A stretch of 14,840 nt of DNA from NCBI GenBank assembly GCA_019057355.1, contig DXJM01000495.1, forward strand, positions 1 to 14,840, in the 5' to 3' direction. The translations under genes were made by a program, and so were the position numbers. The number at the start of each line of letters is the position of its first letter. Position 1 is the first letter of the stretch. This DNA is from Promethearchaeota archaeon (GTDB taxonomy: Archaea; Asgardarchaeota; Lokiarchaeia; Sigyniarchaeales; SOKP01). The notes beneath the pieces are model-generated. The model made no database searches. It was not told where the DNA came from and saw nothing but the letters and a program-made list of their open reading frames with translations. Shown piece by piece: positions 1-7,133 of the stretch.

Positions 1-1
1 C

Positions 2-9
2 ATAAATAT
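2..9 (+). promoter_or_regulatory. possible TATA box of psmA
   Basis: The A/T run ATAAATAT lies about 33-39 bases before the psmA ATG at 41, the distance expected for an archaeal TATA box serving a very short leader. The leader then carries a GTGA Shine-Dalgarno-like element at 34-37. This is weak because the window starts here and the background is AT-rich. Confidence 0.3.
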
Positions 10-40
10 CAATTAAAAAATACAAGGAGATATGTGAAAA

Positions 41-760
41 ATGTTCCAGCAAGCAGGAAGAGGATATGATATGGCGATCACTCAATTTTCTCCAGAGGGA
101 CGCTTGTTTCAAGTCGAATACGCTATTGAAGCGGTTCGAAGAGGAACAACAGCAATAGTATGCAAGAATAAAACCTCGGTCGTATTTGCGGTCGAAAAAA
201 GAGCTTCTGACCTTCAAGCAGATACCGAGAATTCAGAGAAAATATTTAAGATTGATGACCACATTGGAGTGGCTATTGCTGGCTTGACTGCTGATGCGAG
301 GGTTCTCATTGATAGAGCTCGTATTCAAGCACAAGTGAACCTCTTGAGTTATGATGAAGCGATTAGTGTAAAAGATTGTACTTTAAATATTTGTGAATAT
401 AAACAAGCATTTACCCAAAATGCTGGAGTAAGACCATTTGGAGTTAGCTTTCTGATTGCTGGTATTGATAAAAATGGTAAACCATCCTTGTTCTTGACAG
501 ACCCATCGGGTGCCCTATGGTCATATTATGCTTTTGCAATAGGCGCTGGAGCAACTGAAGCAAGAACTTATCTTGAAAATAACTATCGAGAAGACATGAA
601 TGAAGAAGAACTGAAATTGTTACCTGTAAAGACTTTAAAGGAACTTATGGGTGAGAATTTAAACAGCAATACTTTCGATGTTGCATTCATATTAGAAAAG
701 GACAAGAAATTTAAATTATTAAATATAATGGAAAAAGAAGAATTATTGAAAAAAATATAA
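41..760 (+). CDS. psmA: 20S proteasome alpha subunit
   Basis: Alpha subunit of the archaeal 20S proteasome. Seven copies form each outer ring, gate entry to the proteolytic chamber and dock the regulatory ATPase (PAN or Cdc48). The 239 residues match the usual family length. The alpha-type N-terminal signature is at residues 9-28 (YDMAITQFSPEGRLFQVEYA), followed by RRGTT. HIGVAIAGLTADAR at 74-87, RPFGVS at 131-136, DPSG at 154-157 and AIGAG at 166-170 are conserved core motifs. K67 in SEKIFK appears to be the lysine that binds the C-terminal tail of the activator. The N-terminal Thr nucleophile of beta subunits is absent, as expected. The ATG at 41 is preceded by GTGA at 34-37 and leaves a normal gate peptide before the signature. 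The gene heads the conserved block with sbds and the exosome genes. Confidence 0.97.
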   Translation: MFQQAGRGYDMAITQFSPEGRLFQVEYAIEAVRRGTTAIVCKNKTSVVFAVEKRASDLQADTENSEKIFKIDDHIGVAIAGLTADARVLIDRARIQAQVNLLSYDEAISVKDCTLNICEYKQAFTQNAGVRPFGVSFLIAGIDKNGKPSLFLTDPSGALWSYYAFAIGAGATEARTYLENNYREDMNEEELKLLPVKTLKELMGENLNSNTFDVAFILEKDKKFKLLNIMEKEELLKKI

Positions 761-875
761 TGTTTATTTTTCATTCATAAATCAAGGTAACTTTTTATCT
801 TATAATTGGCGGCTATATTAAAGAGAAGGATGAAAAACGATTTAAAATCACTCAAAAACTAATTGGGATCGTGTT

Positions 876-1661
876 ATGATAGACAGAGCAAGAATAGATT
901 TAGGAGATTATATTATAGGACGAATTGATAAAGGTGGAAGGACTTTTGAAATGCTTATGGATCCAGAAAAGGCATGGGAAGCAAAAAAATATATTCGAGA
1001 AGAAATAAACAATCGACTCAAGGCTGGAAAAGCGCGCCCTTTAGTAAAAGACATTATAAATAATCCACATATAGATTTAGAAATGATTTTTGAAAGTTTT
1101 ATTGTTTTTGAGGATTTAAAAAGAGGAAGAAAGGCAACTGATGGAGACATGGAAGCTATTTTTGATACGAATGATGGAAGAACGATTAGTGGTTACGTTT
1201 TGTTAGAAGGGGAGATTCAATGGACACAAAAACAAAGAGATGAAGAAAAAGAAAAAAAAATGAAAACGATCATTACCATAATCAGTAAAAATGCAATTAA
1301 TCCTCAAAATAAAAAACCTCATCCTGTCCAACGAATTGAAAAAGCTATCGAAGAAGCCAACGTAAAAATAGATATCATGCAGAGTGCAGAAGAACAAGTT
1401 GATAATATTGTGAAGCAAATTCAGGCAATAATTCCAATTCGTATGGAACAAGTCCAAATTGCATTGAAAATCCCTTCTGCATTTACCGCCAAGGGGTATA
1501 ATATTGTTGCACAGTATGGACAAATTAAGCAAGAAGAATGGCAAAAGGATGGATCTTGGGTTTCAATCGTGAGTTTACCAGCTGGGTTACAAATGGAATT
1601 GATCGATAAATTGAACAATTTAACACACGGGAGAGTTCAAATAAAACCCGTTAAGACATAG
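876..1661 (+). CDS. sbds: SBDS family ribosome maturation protein
   Basis: Archaeal orthologue of the Shwachman-Bodian-Diamond syndrome protein (Sdo1). In the known family it binds the large ribosomal subunit and, with EF-2-like GTPases, releases aIF6 late in maturation. The FYSH domain covers about residues 1-110 (start of type IDKGGRTFEMLMDP; end with IFDTNDGRTISGYVLLEGEIQ). The helical middle domain includes ISKNAINPQ and the highly conserved PHPVQRIEKAIEEA at 148-161. A ferredoxin-like C-terminal domain runs from about 188 to 261 (IPIRMEQVQIALKIP). At 261 residues it is longer than typical archaeal copies of about 230-240; the extra length appears to lie near residues 38-72 inside the FYSH domain. 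That is an estimate from memory of the family. It sits between psmA and rrp4, the standard archaeal order. Confidence 0.96.
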   Translation: MIDRARIDLGDYIIGRIDKGGRTFEMLMDPEKAWEAKKYIREEINNRLKAGKARPLVKDIINNPHIDLEMIFESFIVFEDLKRGRKATDGDMEAIFDTNDGRTISGYVLLEGEIQWTQKQRDEEKEKKMKTIITIISKNAINPQNKKPHPVQRIEKAIEEANVKIDIMQSAEEQVDNIVKQIQAIIPIRMEQVQIALKIPSAFTAKGYNIVAQYGQIKQEEWQKDGSWVSIVSLPAGLQMELIDKLNNLTHGRVQIKPVKT

Positions 1662-1691
1662 ATACTATCTTTTAATTGAATCTTATTTATG

Positions 1692-1730
1692 TTGTTCTAA
1701 AAAAGGTTTTGATTGAATAAAATAGAACAA
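1692..1730 (+). repeat. 8-bp inverted repeat before rrp4
   Basis: TTGTTCTA at 1692-1699 is perfectly complementary to TAGAACAA at 1723-1730, with a 23-base AT-rich spacer. It ends 15 bases before the rrp4 ATG and just before its GTGA ribosome-binding element. It could form an RNA hairpin in the leader or be a protein-binding palindrome; a chance match is possible at this composition. Confidence 0.4.
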
Positions 1731-1744
1731 AACAAGTGAAATAT

Positions 1745-2542
1745 ATGGAAAATGATGAAGATGAATCCCAAGATATAGACGATTTTGAGGAAATTGTTGA
1801 AAGTGCCAAAGAAATTGTCGTGCCAGGAGAAACTTTAACTGAAGACGTGAATAATTTCATTCCTGGAAGAGGTGCAATATTTAACAGAAATAAAACAAAA
1901 ATCATATCTTTATCTATAGGATTAAAGCAGGTTAGAAAAAATTATATAAATGTAATTCCTTTACGAGGGTTTTACACTCCACGTGCAGGAGATAAAGTCT
2001 TAGGAATTGTGGTTGATAAAAATCCCGTTAAATACAGGTTGGACATTAATGCAAAGGATGAAGGAATTCTTAAACCAAAAAATACCATGAAAAAAGAACG
2101 AGGAAGATTTATACGTGGTGCTGGAGGAAGAAAACCACAACAACAGGATATGGCTCCATCCTCCACAGAAGTTTATCAGATTGGAGATGTCTTAATTTTA
2201 AAAGTTCTTTCTGCAGACCGGTTGAATAGTCCCGAGCTAACAACGGTAGGAAAGTATCTTGGTAAGAAAATGGGAGGAACGATAATTTCAATAGGACCGT
2301 ATTCGATACCACGAATAATCGGGCGAGGGGGTTCAATGATAAAAATGCTGAAAAATTTAACGAAATGTAACATTTTTGTCACGCAAAATGGACGAATTTG
2401 GCTAAAGGGTGAAAATATAGAATCGGAACGCTTACTTATTGAAGCTATTGAGAAAATTACTAATGAGGCTCATACGATGGGATTAACTGATAGAATTCAA
2501 GAATTTTTAGAAAGTGAAAAAAAAAAAAGAGGTATAGATTAA
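1745..2542 (+). CDS. rrp4: Exosome RNA-binding protein Rrp4
   Basis: S1/KH-domain cap protein of the archaeal exosome. Three copies sit on the Rrp41-Rrp42 hexamer and guide RNA into the pore. From the ATG at 1745 it has 265 residues. An acidic N-terminus is followed by the Rrp4 motif VVPGE (25-29) and FIPGRG. The S1-like domain runs from about 72 to 155 (IPLRGFYTPRAGDKVLGIVV), and the KH domain contains GGTIISIGPYSIPRIIGRGG with its GRGG loop, then QNGRIWLKG. A basic, Arg/Gly-rich stretch at about 116-130 (ERGRFIRGAGGRK) interrupts the S1 region and seems unusual. The GTG at 1736 is in frame, but GTGA there reads better as the ribosome-binding element for ATG 1745. The stop codon abuts the rrp41 ATG with no spacer. 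Confidence 0.95.
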   Translation: MENDEDESQDIDDFEEIVESAKEIVVPGETLTEDVNNFIPGRGAIFNRNKTKIISLSIGLKQVRKNYINVIPLRGFYTPRAGDKVLGIVVDKNPVKYRLDINAKDEGILKPKNTMKKERGRFIRGAGGRKPQQQDMAPSSTEVYQIGDVLILKVLSADRLNSPELTTVGKYLGKKMGGTIISIGPYSIPRIIGRGGSMIKMLKNLTKCNIFVTQNGRIWLKGENIESERLLIEAIEKITNEAHTMGLTDRIQEFLESEKKKRGID

Positions 2543-3328
2543 ATGCCGTTAATTATAAAGGATGAATATCCAAAAAAGTTATTTCGAGAAGATGGGAAAC
2601 GACTTGATGGTCGAGACAAACATGAATTGAGACCAATTAAAATGGAAGTAGGAGTGATAAAAAATGCTGATGGTTCTGCATATTTAGAATGGGGAAATAA
2701 TAAAATCTTTGCCGCAGTTTATGGACCGAGAGATGTGCACCCTCATCACTTAGCTAAATCCGATAGAGGAATTTTGAGAATTTTTTACAGGATGGCTACT
2801 TACTCTGTATTTGAAAGAAAAAGACCTGCACCAGGACGAAGAGAAAAAGAAATTTCAATGGTTATTTCGGATTGCTTAGAGCCCGTGTTATTTCTTGAAT
2901 TATATCCTGGTACGAGCTTTGAAGTGTTTATAGAAGTAATTGATGCTGATGGTGGAACAAGATGCGCTGGCACGACTGTTGCGGCTTTAGCATTAGCTGA
3001 TGCTGGCATACCCATGAGAAGCTTGGTCACTAGTGTTGCATTAGGAAAAATTGATGGAGAAATTGTCGTAGATCTCTCGGGCATTGAAGATAAAGCAGGT
3101 CAAGCAGATTTGCCTTGTGCCATAACGTGGTTCAATGATCAACTCTCATTATTACAATTTGATGGAGACATGACCTTAGAGGAAATGAATAAATGCTTAG
3201 ATTTAGCACCTGATATTTTGAAACGAATATATGAAATGCAATTAAATGCCTTGAAGGAGAAATATCTTAAAATCAGAGAAGAAGTCAATAAATCAGAAGA
3301 AATAGCAACTGAAGGAGGGGAACAATAA
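2543..3328 (+). CDS. rrp41: Exosome catalytic subunit Rrp41
   Basis: Catalytic RNase PH-type subunit of the archaeal exosome, a phosphorolytic 3'-to-5' exoribonuclease that can also add heteropolymeric tails. It has 261 residues in a single RNase PH fold. Visible landmarks are RLDGRD at 20-25, the Rrp41 phosphate/RNA-binding arginines R99 and R100 in RPAPGRREKE, and DADGGTRCAGTTVAALALADAG spanning 134-155. The acidic active-site segment carries E182, D183 and D189, equivalent in position to the catalytic aspartates of studied archaeal enzymes. The active site thus looks intact. The C-terminal 25 residues are charged and probably disordered. The ATG directly follows the rrp4 stop, and rrp42 starts two bases downstream, so the three subunits should be made together. 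Confidence 0.97.
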   Translation: MPLIIKDEYPKKLFREDGKRLDGRDKHELRPIKMEVGVIKNADGSAYLEWGNNKIFAAVYGPRDVHPHHLAKSDRGILRIFYRMATYSVFERKRPAPGRREKEISMVISDCLEPVLFLELYPGTSFEVFIEVIDADGGTRCAGTTVAALALADAGIPMRSLVTSVALGKIDGEIVVDLSGIEDKAGQADLPCAITWFNDQLSLLQFDGDMTLEEMNKCLDLAPDILKRIYEMQLNALKEKYLKIREEVNKSEEIATEGGEQ

Positions 3329-3330
3329 AA

Positions 3331-4161
3331 ATGATGAATGTTAAACGAGTAATATCTGCAATTGAACGTGATTATATTCTCAATAATCTTAAAAAAGATA
3401 AGCGGATTGATGGGAGAGATTTATGGGAGTATCGTGATTTTCATATTAATGTTGATGTGGTTAAATCAGCCGAGGGATCTGCTGATGTCACTCTAGGAGA
3501 TACTAGAATTATTTCCGGATTAAAATATGAAGTGGGCGAACCATTTCCTGATACACCTGACGAAGGTGTATGTACCATGATGGCTGAACTGTTGCCCTTA
3601 GCATCACCACTTTTCGAAGGAGGTCCTCCTAATGAACAATCTATAGAATTGGCAAGAGTCATTGATCGAGGGATAAGACATGCAGATTGTATCCAGACTA
3701 AAAAATTATGCATTCGAGAAAACAAGGCTGTATATATATTATTCTTAGACATGTTCGTGATGAATTATGGAGGCAACATGATTGATTGCGGTGGTGTAAG
3801 TTGTCTTGCGACCTTGATTTCAGCTCATGTTCCAGAAGGAGTATTTAATGATGAAAATGAGTTAATTTGGACTGGAAAATATCTTAATGGTAAGCATATA
3901 GTTAATGAATTACCCTTCGTCATCACCTTTGGTAAAATTGATGATATTATTTTCATGGATCCAAATCTAACTGAAGAATTGTTATCTGATGGTAGCATTT
4001 CAATTTCAGTAACAGAAAATAAGATCACATCAATTCAAAAGAGTGGATCTGCAACTTTTTCAATTGATGAGATAAAAATGCTTTGCGAAAAATCAATTGA
4101 AATAGGAAAAAAACTCAGAAAAGAATTAGATTTGTGGCAATACCTCATTCAAAAAGCATAA
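3331..4161 (+). CDS. rrp42: Exosome non-catalytic subunit Rrp42
   Basis: RNase PH-fold partner of Rrp41. It alternates with Rrp41 in the hexameric ring, and contributes to RNA binding and to ring assembly, but lacks its own active site. It has 276 residues, the normal length. Motifs include RIDGRD at 25-30, EGSADVTLGDTRI at 48-60, GPPNEQSIELARVIDRGIR at 98-116 and NYGGNMIDCGGVSCLATLISA around 145-165. The Rrp41-type catalytic acidic cluster is absent, as expected. A strong GGAGGGG lies about ten bases before ATG 3331; the Met codon right after it is an alternative start. The gene ends in a T-rich tract that probably closes the exosome transcript. Confidence 0.97.
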   Translation: MMNVKRVISAIERDYILNNLKKDKRIDGRDLWEYRDFHINVDVVKSAEGSADVTLGDTRIISGLKYEVGEPFPDTPDEGVCTMMAELLPLASPLFEGGPPNEQSIELARVIDRGIRHADCIQTKKLCIRENKAVYILFLDMFVMNYGGNMIDCGGVSCLATLISAHVPEGVFNDENELIWTGKYLNGKHIVNELPFVITFGKIDDIIFMDPNLTEELLSDGSISISVTENKITSIQKSGSATFSIDEIKMLCEKSIEIGKKLRKELDLWQYLIQKA

Positions 4162-4193
4162 TTTTTTTATCTTTTTTATAACTTTTTATTTTT
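4162..4193 (+). terminator. poly-T transcription terminator after rrp42
   Basis: Four T-runs follow the rrp42 stop in quick succession (seven, six, five and five Ts, starting at 4162, 4172, 4183 and 4189). Archaeal RNA polymerase stops at such tracts without needing a hairpin. The position between rrp42 and rpl37ae suggests that rpl37ae-pcc1 is mainly transcribed separately. Confidence 0.6.
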
Positions 4194-4265
4194 AAATTCC
4201 TTTTCGTAAAATTAATTTAGATTCAATAATTAATGATTTGTGAGTAAAGACGTTTAGTGAATATC

Positions 4266-4544
4266 ATGGCTAAAAAAGTTACTGTTGATGGGTCATTTGG
4301 TCCGAGATATGGATCTTCTGTAAGAAAAAAATGGCGCCTTATCGTTGAAAAGATGAGAGGAGATTTAAGATGTCCAAAGTGTCAAACAATAGGACTCGTT
4401 AATCGAGTTTCTGTAGGAATTTGGTATTGCAAAAAATGCCAGGCAAAATTTACTGGAGGCGCCTATAACATCGAAACGCTCAGAGGTGTCGAGTCTTACA
4501 GGGTTTCTAAGCGTAAACAACGAGAATTAGAAGTTGCTGAATAA
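4266..4544 (+). CDS. rpl37ae: Large subunit ribosomal protein L37Ae (eL43)
   Basis: Zinc-ribbon protein of the archaeal and eukaryotic large ribosomal subunit. From ATG 4266 it has 92 residues. The basic N-terminus with FGPRYGSSVRKK is typical. The zinc site is C36/C39 (CPKC) with C55/C58 (CKKC), and VSVGIWYC and FTGGAY are conserved family strings. A GTG at 4257 is in frame three codons earlier, but it forms part of a GTGA element placed exactly like those before rrp4 and prefoldin beta, so the ATG is preferred and gives the canonical MAKK start. pcc1 follows after three bases. In many archaea rpoP sits immediately downstream of this gene; it is missing here. Confidence 0.96.
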   Translation: MAKKVTVDGSFGPRYGSSVRKKWRLIVEKMRGDLRCPKCQTIGLVNRVSVGIWYCKKCQAKFTGGAYNIETLRGVESYRVSKRKQRELEVAE

Positions 4545-4547
4545 TAA

Positions 4548-4814
4548 ATGGATAAAGAAAGTATTTTTTCGATTAATTCCACTATAGAATTTAAATTTAA
4601 AAATTCTCAAATCAGAGATTATTCCTATAATTCTTTTTTACCCGATTTTCATAAATTGCAAACAAAACGCTCGAAAATCATAATGGAAAAAAGGAACATT
4701 TCTTTAGTTTTTCAAATTGAATGTTTGGATATTACTGCTTTTAGAGCTACGGTAAGCGATATTATTGGGTTTGGAAAAATAATCAATAATTGTGTTGAAA
4801 TATTCCAAGCATAA
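4548..4814 (+). CDS. pcc1: KEOPS complex subunit Pcc1
   Basis: Small dimerization subunit of KEOPS, the complex (Kae1, Bud32, Cgi121, Pcc1) that transfers threonylcarbamoyl to A37 of ANN-decoding tRNAs. It has 88 residues, the usual length. Family features are the loop with KRSKIIM at 40-46 (commonly KRSKV) after a short proline-containing linker, then an alternating strand ISLVFQIECLDITAFRAT and a terminal helix, where DITAFRATVSDIIGF at 61-75 corresponds to the typical D-x-x-ALRA-x-x-x-S-x-x-R/G segment. The N-terminal part is more divergent. It sits between rpl37ae and prefoldin beta, the conserved archaeal place of pcc1, which strengthens the call. Confidence 0.85.
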   Translation: MDKESIFSINSTIEFKFKNSQIRDYSYNSFLPDFHKLQTKRSKIIMEKRNISLVFQIECLDITAFRATVSDIIGFGKIINNCVEIFQA

Positions 4815-4833
4815 ATAATTTATTTCTTGAAAT

Positions 4834-4848
4834 GTTAATATAATAAAT
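4834..4848 (+). promoter_or_regulatory. possible promoter of prefoldin beta
   Basis: An AT-only run with TATAATAAAT (4839-4848) lies about 24-33 bases before ATG 4872, in a 57-base gap after pcc1. Spacing suits an archaeal TATA box with a very short leader, but the surrounding sequence is equally AT-rich, so support is modest. Confidence 0.3.
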
Positions 4849-4871
4849 ACTTGAAAAAGTGAGTGAAAATT

Positions 4872-5231
4872 ATGGGAATGAATCTTGAAAATTTACCCGA
4901 AGACATAAGAAAAAAAATAGCCGATTTACAAAATATACAAATTCAACTGCAAAACTTTAGAAATACACATGAGTTCCTTGAATCTCAGAATCGTGATACA
5001 GAACTCTGCATTCAAGAATTAGAAAATGCAGATCAGGATACCACTGTATACAAGTCAATAGGAGGAATTTTGGTAAAATCAACTAGAGATAGATTATTGG
5101 ATGAAAAGAAGAGTTTAAAGATATCTACTGAAATGAGATTAAAAACGATCAAGCAAAAGGAAGAACGTACCCTTCAAACCTTAGAACAAATGAAAAAGTC
5201 GCTTCAATCTGAAATTCAACATAATCAATAA
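4872..5231 (+). CDS. pfdB: Prefoldin beta subunit
   Basis: Beta subunit of archaeal prefoldin (GimC), a hexameric jellyfish-shaped holdase (two alpha, four beta) that delivers unfolded proteins to the thermosome. From ATG 4872 it has 119 residues. The sequence is an N-terminal coiled-coil helix (about 8-52), the beta hairpin with the hallmark VYKSIGGILVKS at 59-70, and a C-terminal coiled-coil helix (about 73-116). This matches family layout and length. GTG 4863 is an in-frame alternative, but it lies within a GTGAGTGA element (4859-4866) that looks like the ribosome-binding site. In many archaea a DUF3194 gene follows; here the DHH phosphoesterase follows directly after 15 bases. Confidence 0.92.
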   Translation: MGMNLENLPEDIRKKIADLQNIQIQLQNFRNTHEFLESQNRDTELCIQELENADQDTTVYKSIGGILVKSTRDRLLDEKKSLKISTEMRLKTIKQKEERTLQTLEQMKKSLQSEIQHNQ

Positions 5232-5246
5232 TTTCTTTCTTTATTT

Positions 5247-6245
5247 ATGTTAAATTCTAAATTAGAGAACCTAATTTCCTTTTTAAAAACCAAGAAAATA
5301 TTAATTGGGACACATGATTTAGTAGATCTTGATGGTTACGCTTCTTGCATTGTTTTAAAATATGTATTAAATCATCATTTTAACATTCATGAAGTATCCT
5401 TATTTTTTACAGAATTTTCTAAAGGAACAAGTCAATTTTTGGAAAAAATAACCAAACTTTTCCCAGGATTTGACTTTTCATGTTCAAGCCATGCAGATCT
5501 ATCAAGCTTTGATTTACTGCTTCTCTTAGACATGAATAATCTCAATTTAGTTAAAATCAATGGCAAGGAAGCTGTTCCTTTTATTTATATTGATCATCAT
5601 GTAGAATCTGAATCGGAATATGAGAACAATCTTTCATCTTACAATATCACGTTGAATAATTATTCCTCTACTGCTGAAATCATTTTTGATATATGTGAAA
5701 TTTGTAACATAATATTACCTACTGCCTTAAAATGGCTTTTAATCTCCGCAATCCTGACAGATTCAGGATATTTTAAATATGGAAATAATCATACCGTTAT
5801 TACAGCTTCAAAATTATTGGACAATGAAATAGATATCCAACAAGTGTTCTTATTAATGAAATCCGAGGAGGATATTTCAAAGAAAGTAGCTAAAATTAAA
5901 GGATTACAAAGAGTTAGGCTCCTTCGAGAAGGAAATTACCTAATTGGTGTTTCTAATGTAAGCAATTTTGAAGCAAGTGTTGCCAATGCATTATTATCAA
6001 TTGGTTTTGATGTAAGTATCATCCTTGCTAAAAAAAAAGCAGAGTACAGGATTACCATGAGGGCTACAAAACAAATTTGCATGAAAACGGGATTGCATTT
6101 AGGGAAAATATTGGGGGAATTATCTATTTTAAGTGGAGGGAATGCTGGTGGTCATGATGGAGCAGCTTCATTAAATGGTCAAGAAAACCAAGAAGAAGTA
6201 CTTGAAGCAATTATTGGGAAGGTTAAAGAAATAATAAATGCTTAG
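5247..6245 (+). CDS. DHH/DHHA1 family phosphoesterase (RecJ/NrnA-like)
   Basis: Metal-dependent phosphoesterase of the DHH superfamily, 332 residues. The N-terminal DHH domain has motif I with H23, D27 and D29 (THDLVDLDGYAS), motif II with D95 (LLLLDMNN), the name-giving IDHH with D116-H117-H118, and motif IV with D172 (ILTDSGYF). A linker leads to a DHHA1 domain ending in GGNAGGHDGAA (297-307), the substrate-binding glycine/histidine loop. All metal ligands appear present, so it should be active. Family members degrade nanoRNA, cyclic dinucleotides or single-stranded nucleic acid; which substrate applies cannot be read here. Archaeal copies often follow the prefoldin beta gene as here, suggesting an RNA-turnover role beside the exosome. 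Confidence 0.88.
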   Translation: MLNSKLENLISFLKTKKILIGTHDLVDLDGYASCIVLKYVLNHHFNIHEVSLFFTEFSKGTSQFLEKITKLFPGFDFSCSSHADLSSFDLLLLLDMNNLNLVKINGKEAVPFIYIDHHVESESEYENNLSSYNITLNNYSSTAEIIFDICEICNIILPTALKWLLISAILTDSGYFKYGNNHTVITASKLLDNEIDIQQVFLLMKSEEDISKKVAKIKGLQRVRLLREGNYLIGVSNVSNFEASVANALLSIGFDVSIILAKKKAEYRITMRATKQICMKTGLHLGKILGELSILSGGNAGGHDGAASLNGQENQEEVLEAIIGKVKEIINA

Positions 6246-6255
6246 TATATATATA
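6246..6255 (+). promoter_or_regulatory. TATA box of the ECF operon
   Basis: TATATATATA directly follows the DHH stop codon and lies 31-40 bases before ATG 6286, a classical archaeal promoter distance. It starts the ecfA-ecfA-ecfT-cgi121 operon and argues against the in-frame ATG at 6238, which would put the promoter inside the coding region. Confidence 0.55.
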
Positions 6256-6285
6256 GAACTAAAAGTAATTCTTGCTTATTATAGG

Positions 6286-7131
6286 ATGGATCTCATAAAA
6301 TTTAATAATTTTTTTTATCGTTATAAAGGAAATCAGGATTATGCTTTAAATGATATCAATATCACGATTCCCGATAATAAATTCATATTATTAGCGGGGG
6401 AAACAGGTTCTGGAAAAACCAGCTTAATTAGGTGCTTGAATGGATTAATTCCACAATTTTATCCAGGGTATTATAAGGGCTCGGTTGAAATAGGTGGTGT
6501 TGACACGACATCCATATCTATAGCTAATTTATCAACAACAACGGGGATTGTATTTCAAAATCCGGAGAATCAATTAATTGCAATGAATGTGGAACATGAA
6601 ATCGCTTTTGGACTAGAAAATTTAGGAATTGATAGAGAAGTAATCACTGAAAGAATAAATCAATCTGTTATGCTAACTGAAATAGAACATCTCTTACATA
6701 AAACCCCTTATGAATTAAGTGGCGGCGAACAACAGCGCGTGGCTCTGGCATCAATCCTTGCATTAGAACCAAAAATACTGGTTTTGGATGAGCCAACAGG
6801 ACTGCTTGATCCATCAGTTGCTAAAAAAATATTACTTCTCTTACAAAAAATTCAAGAAGAGAAAGGTATGACGATTCTGATAAGCGAACATAGAATGGAT
6901 CTAGTGTTACCCCTAGTAGATGAAATCATCCTCATGAAAAATGGGAAAGTAATCGCCCATGATACCAAAGAACACATAATCAATAGTAAAAGATTTATTG
7001 ACCTGAATATATCACATCCAATTATGTTCTCTTTGTTTAGTGATCTAAGGAAAGAAGGAATTGAGATAAAAAAACTCCCTACCTCGATTCCAGAGGCTTT
7101 GGAATTATTAAAAGACTTTATCAGAGTTTAA
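6286..7131 (+). CDS. ecfA: ECF transporter energy-coupling ATPase, first copy
   Basis: ABC-type ATPase of an energy-coupling factor (ECF) importer, which takes up vitamins or metal ions. From ATG 6286 it has 281 residues. The nucleotide-binding domain shows Walker A GETGSGKT at 38-45, the Q-loop at Q91 in IVFQNPENQ, signature LSGGEQQR at 144-151, Walker B ILVLDEP at 164-170 and switch H202 (ISEHRMD). The C-terminal 60 residues fit the EcfA-specific extension. FQNPENQL is typical of this subgroup. An in-frame ATG at 6238 would add 16 hydrophobic residues and overlap the DHH stop by eight bases; the start at 6286 begins where the ABC domain begins (MDLIKFNNFFYRY). The second ATPase follows after two bases, so the pair should form a heterodimer. 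Confidence 0.9.
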   Translation: MDLIKFNNFFYRYKGNQDYALNDINITIPDNKFILLAGETGSGKTSLIRCLNGLIPQFYPGYYKGSVEIGGVDTTSISIANLSTTTGIVFQNPENQLIAMNVEHEIAFGLENLGIDREVITERINQSVMLTEIEHLLHKTPYELSGGEQQRVALASILALEPKILVLDEPTGLLDPSVAKKILLLLQKIQEEKGMTILISEHRMDLVLPLVDEIILMKNGKVIAHDTKEHIINSKRFIDLNISHPIMFSLFSDLRKEGIEIKKLPTSIPEALELLKDFIRV

Positions 7132-7133
7132 AG

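Noticed and set aside
830..862. Ten-codon leader frame before sbds
   Set aside because: Far too short to judge, with an AT-rich translation and no conserved pattern; best explained by chance.
1203..1544. 113-codon minus-strand frame opposite sbds
   Set aside because: Antisense shadow of sbds with an AT-driven, Phe/Leu-rich translation and no start context.
6238..6285. Upstream ATG extending the first ECF ATPase by 16 residues
   Set aside because: The added residues are hydrophobic and not part of the ABC domain, and the TATA box at 6246-6255 would fall inside the coding region.
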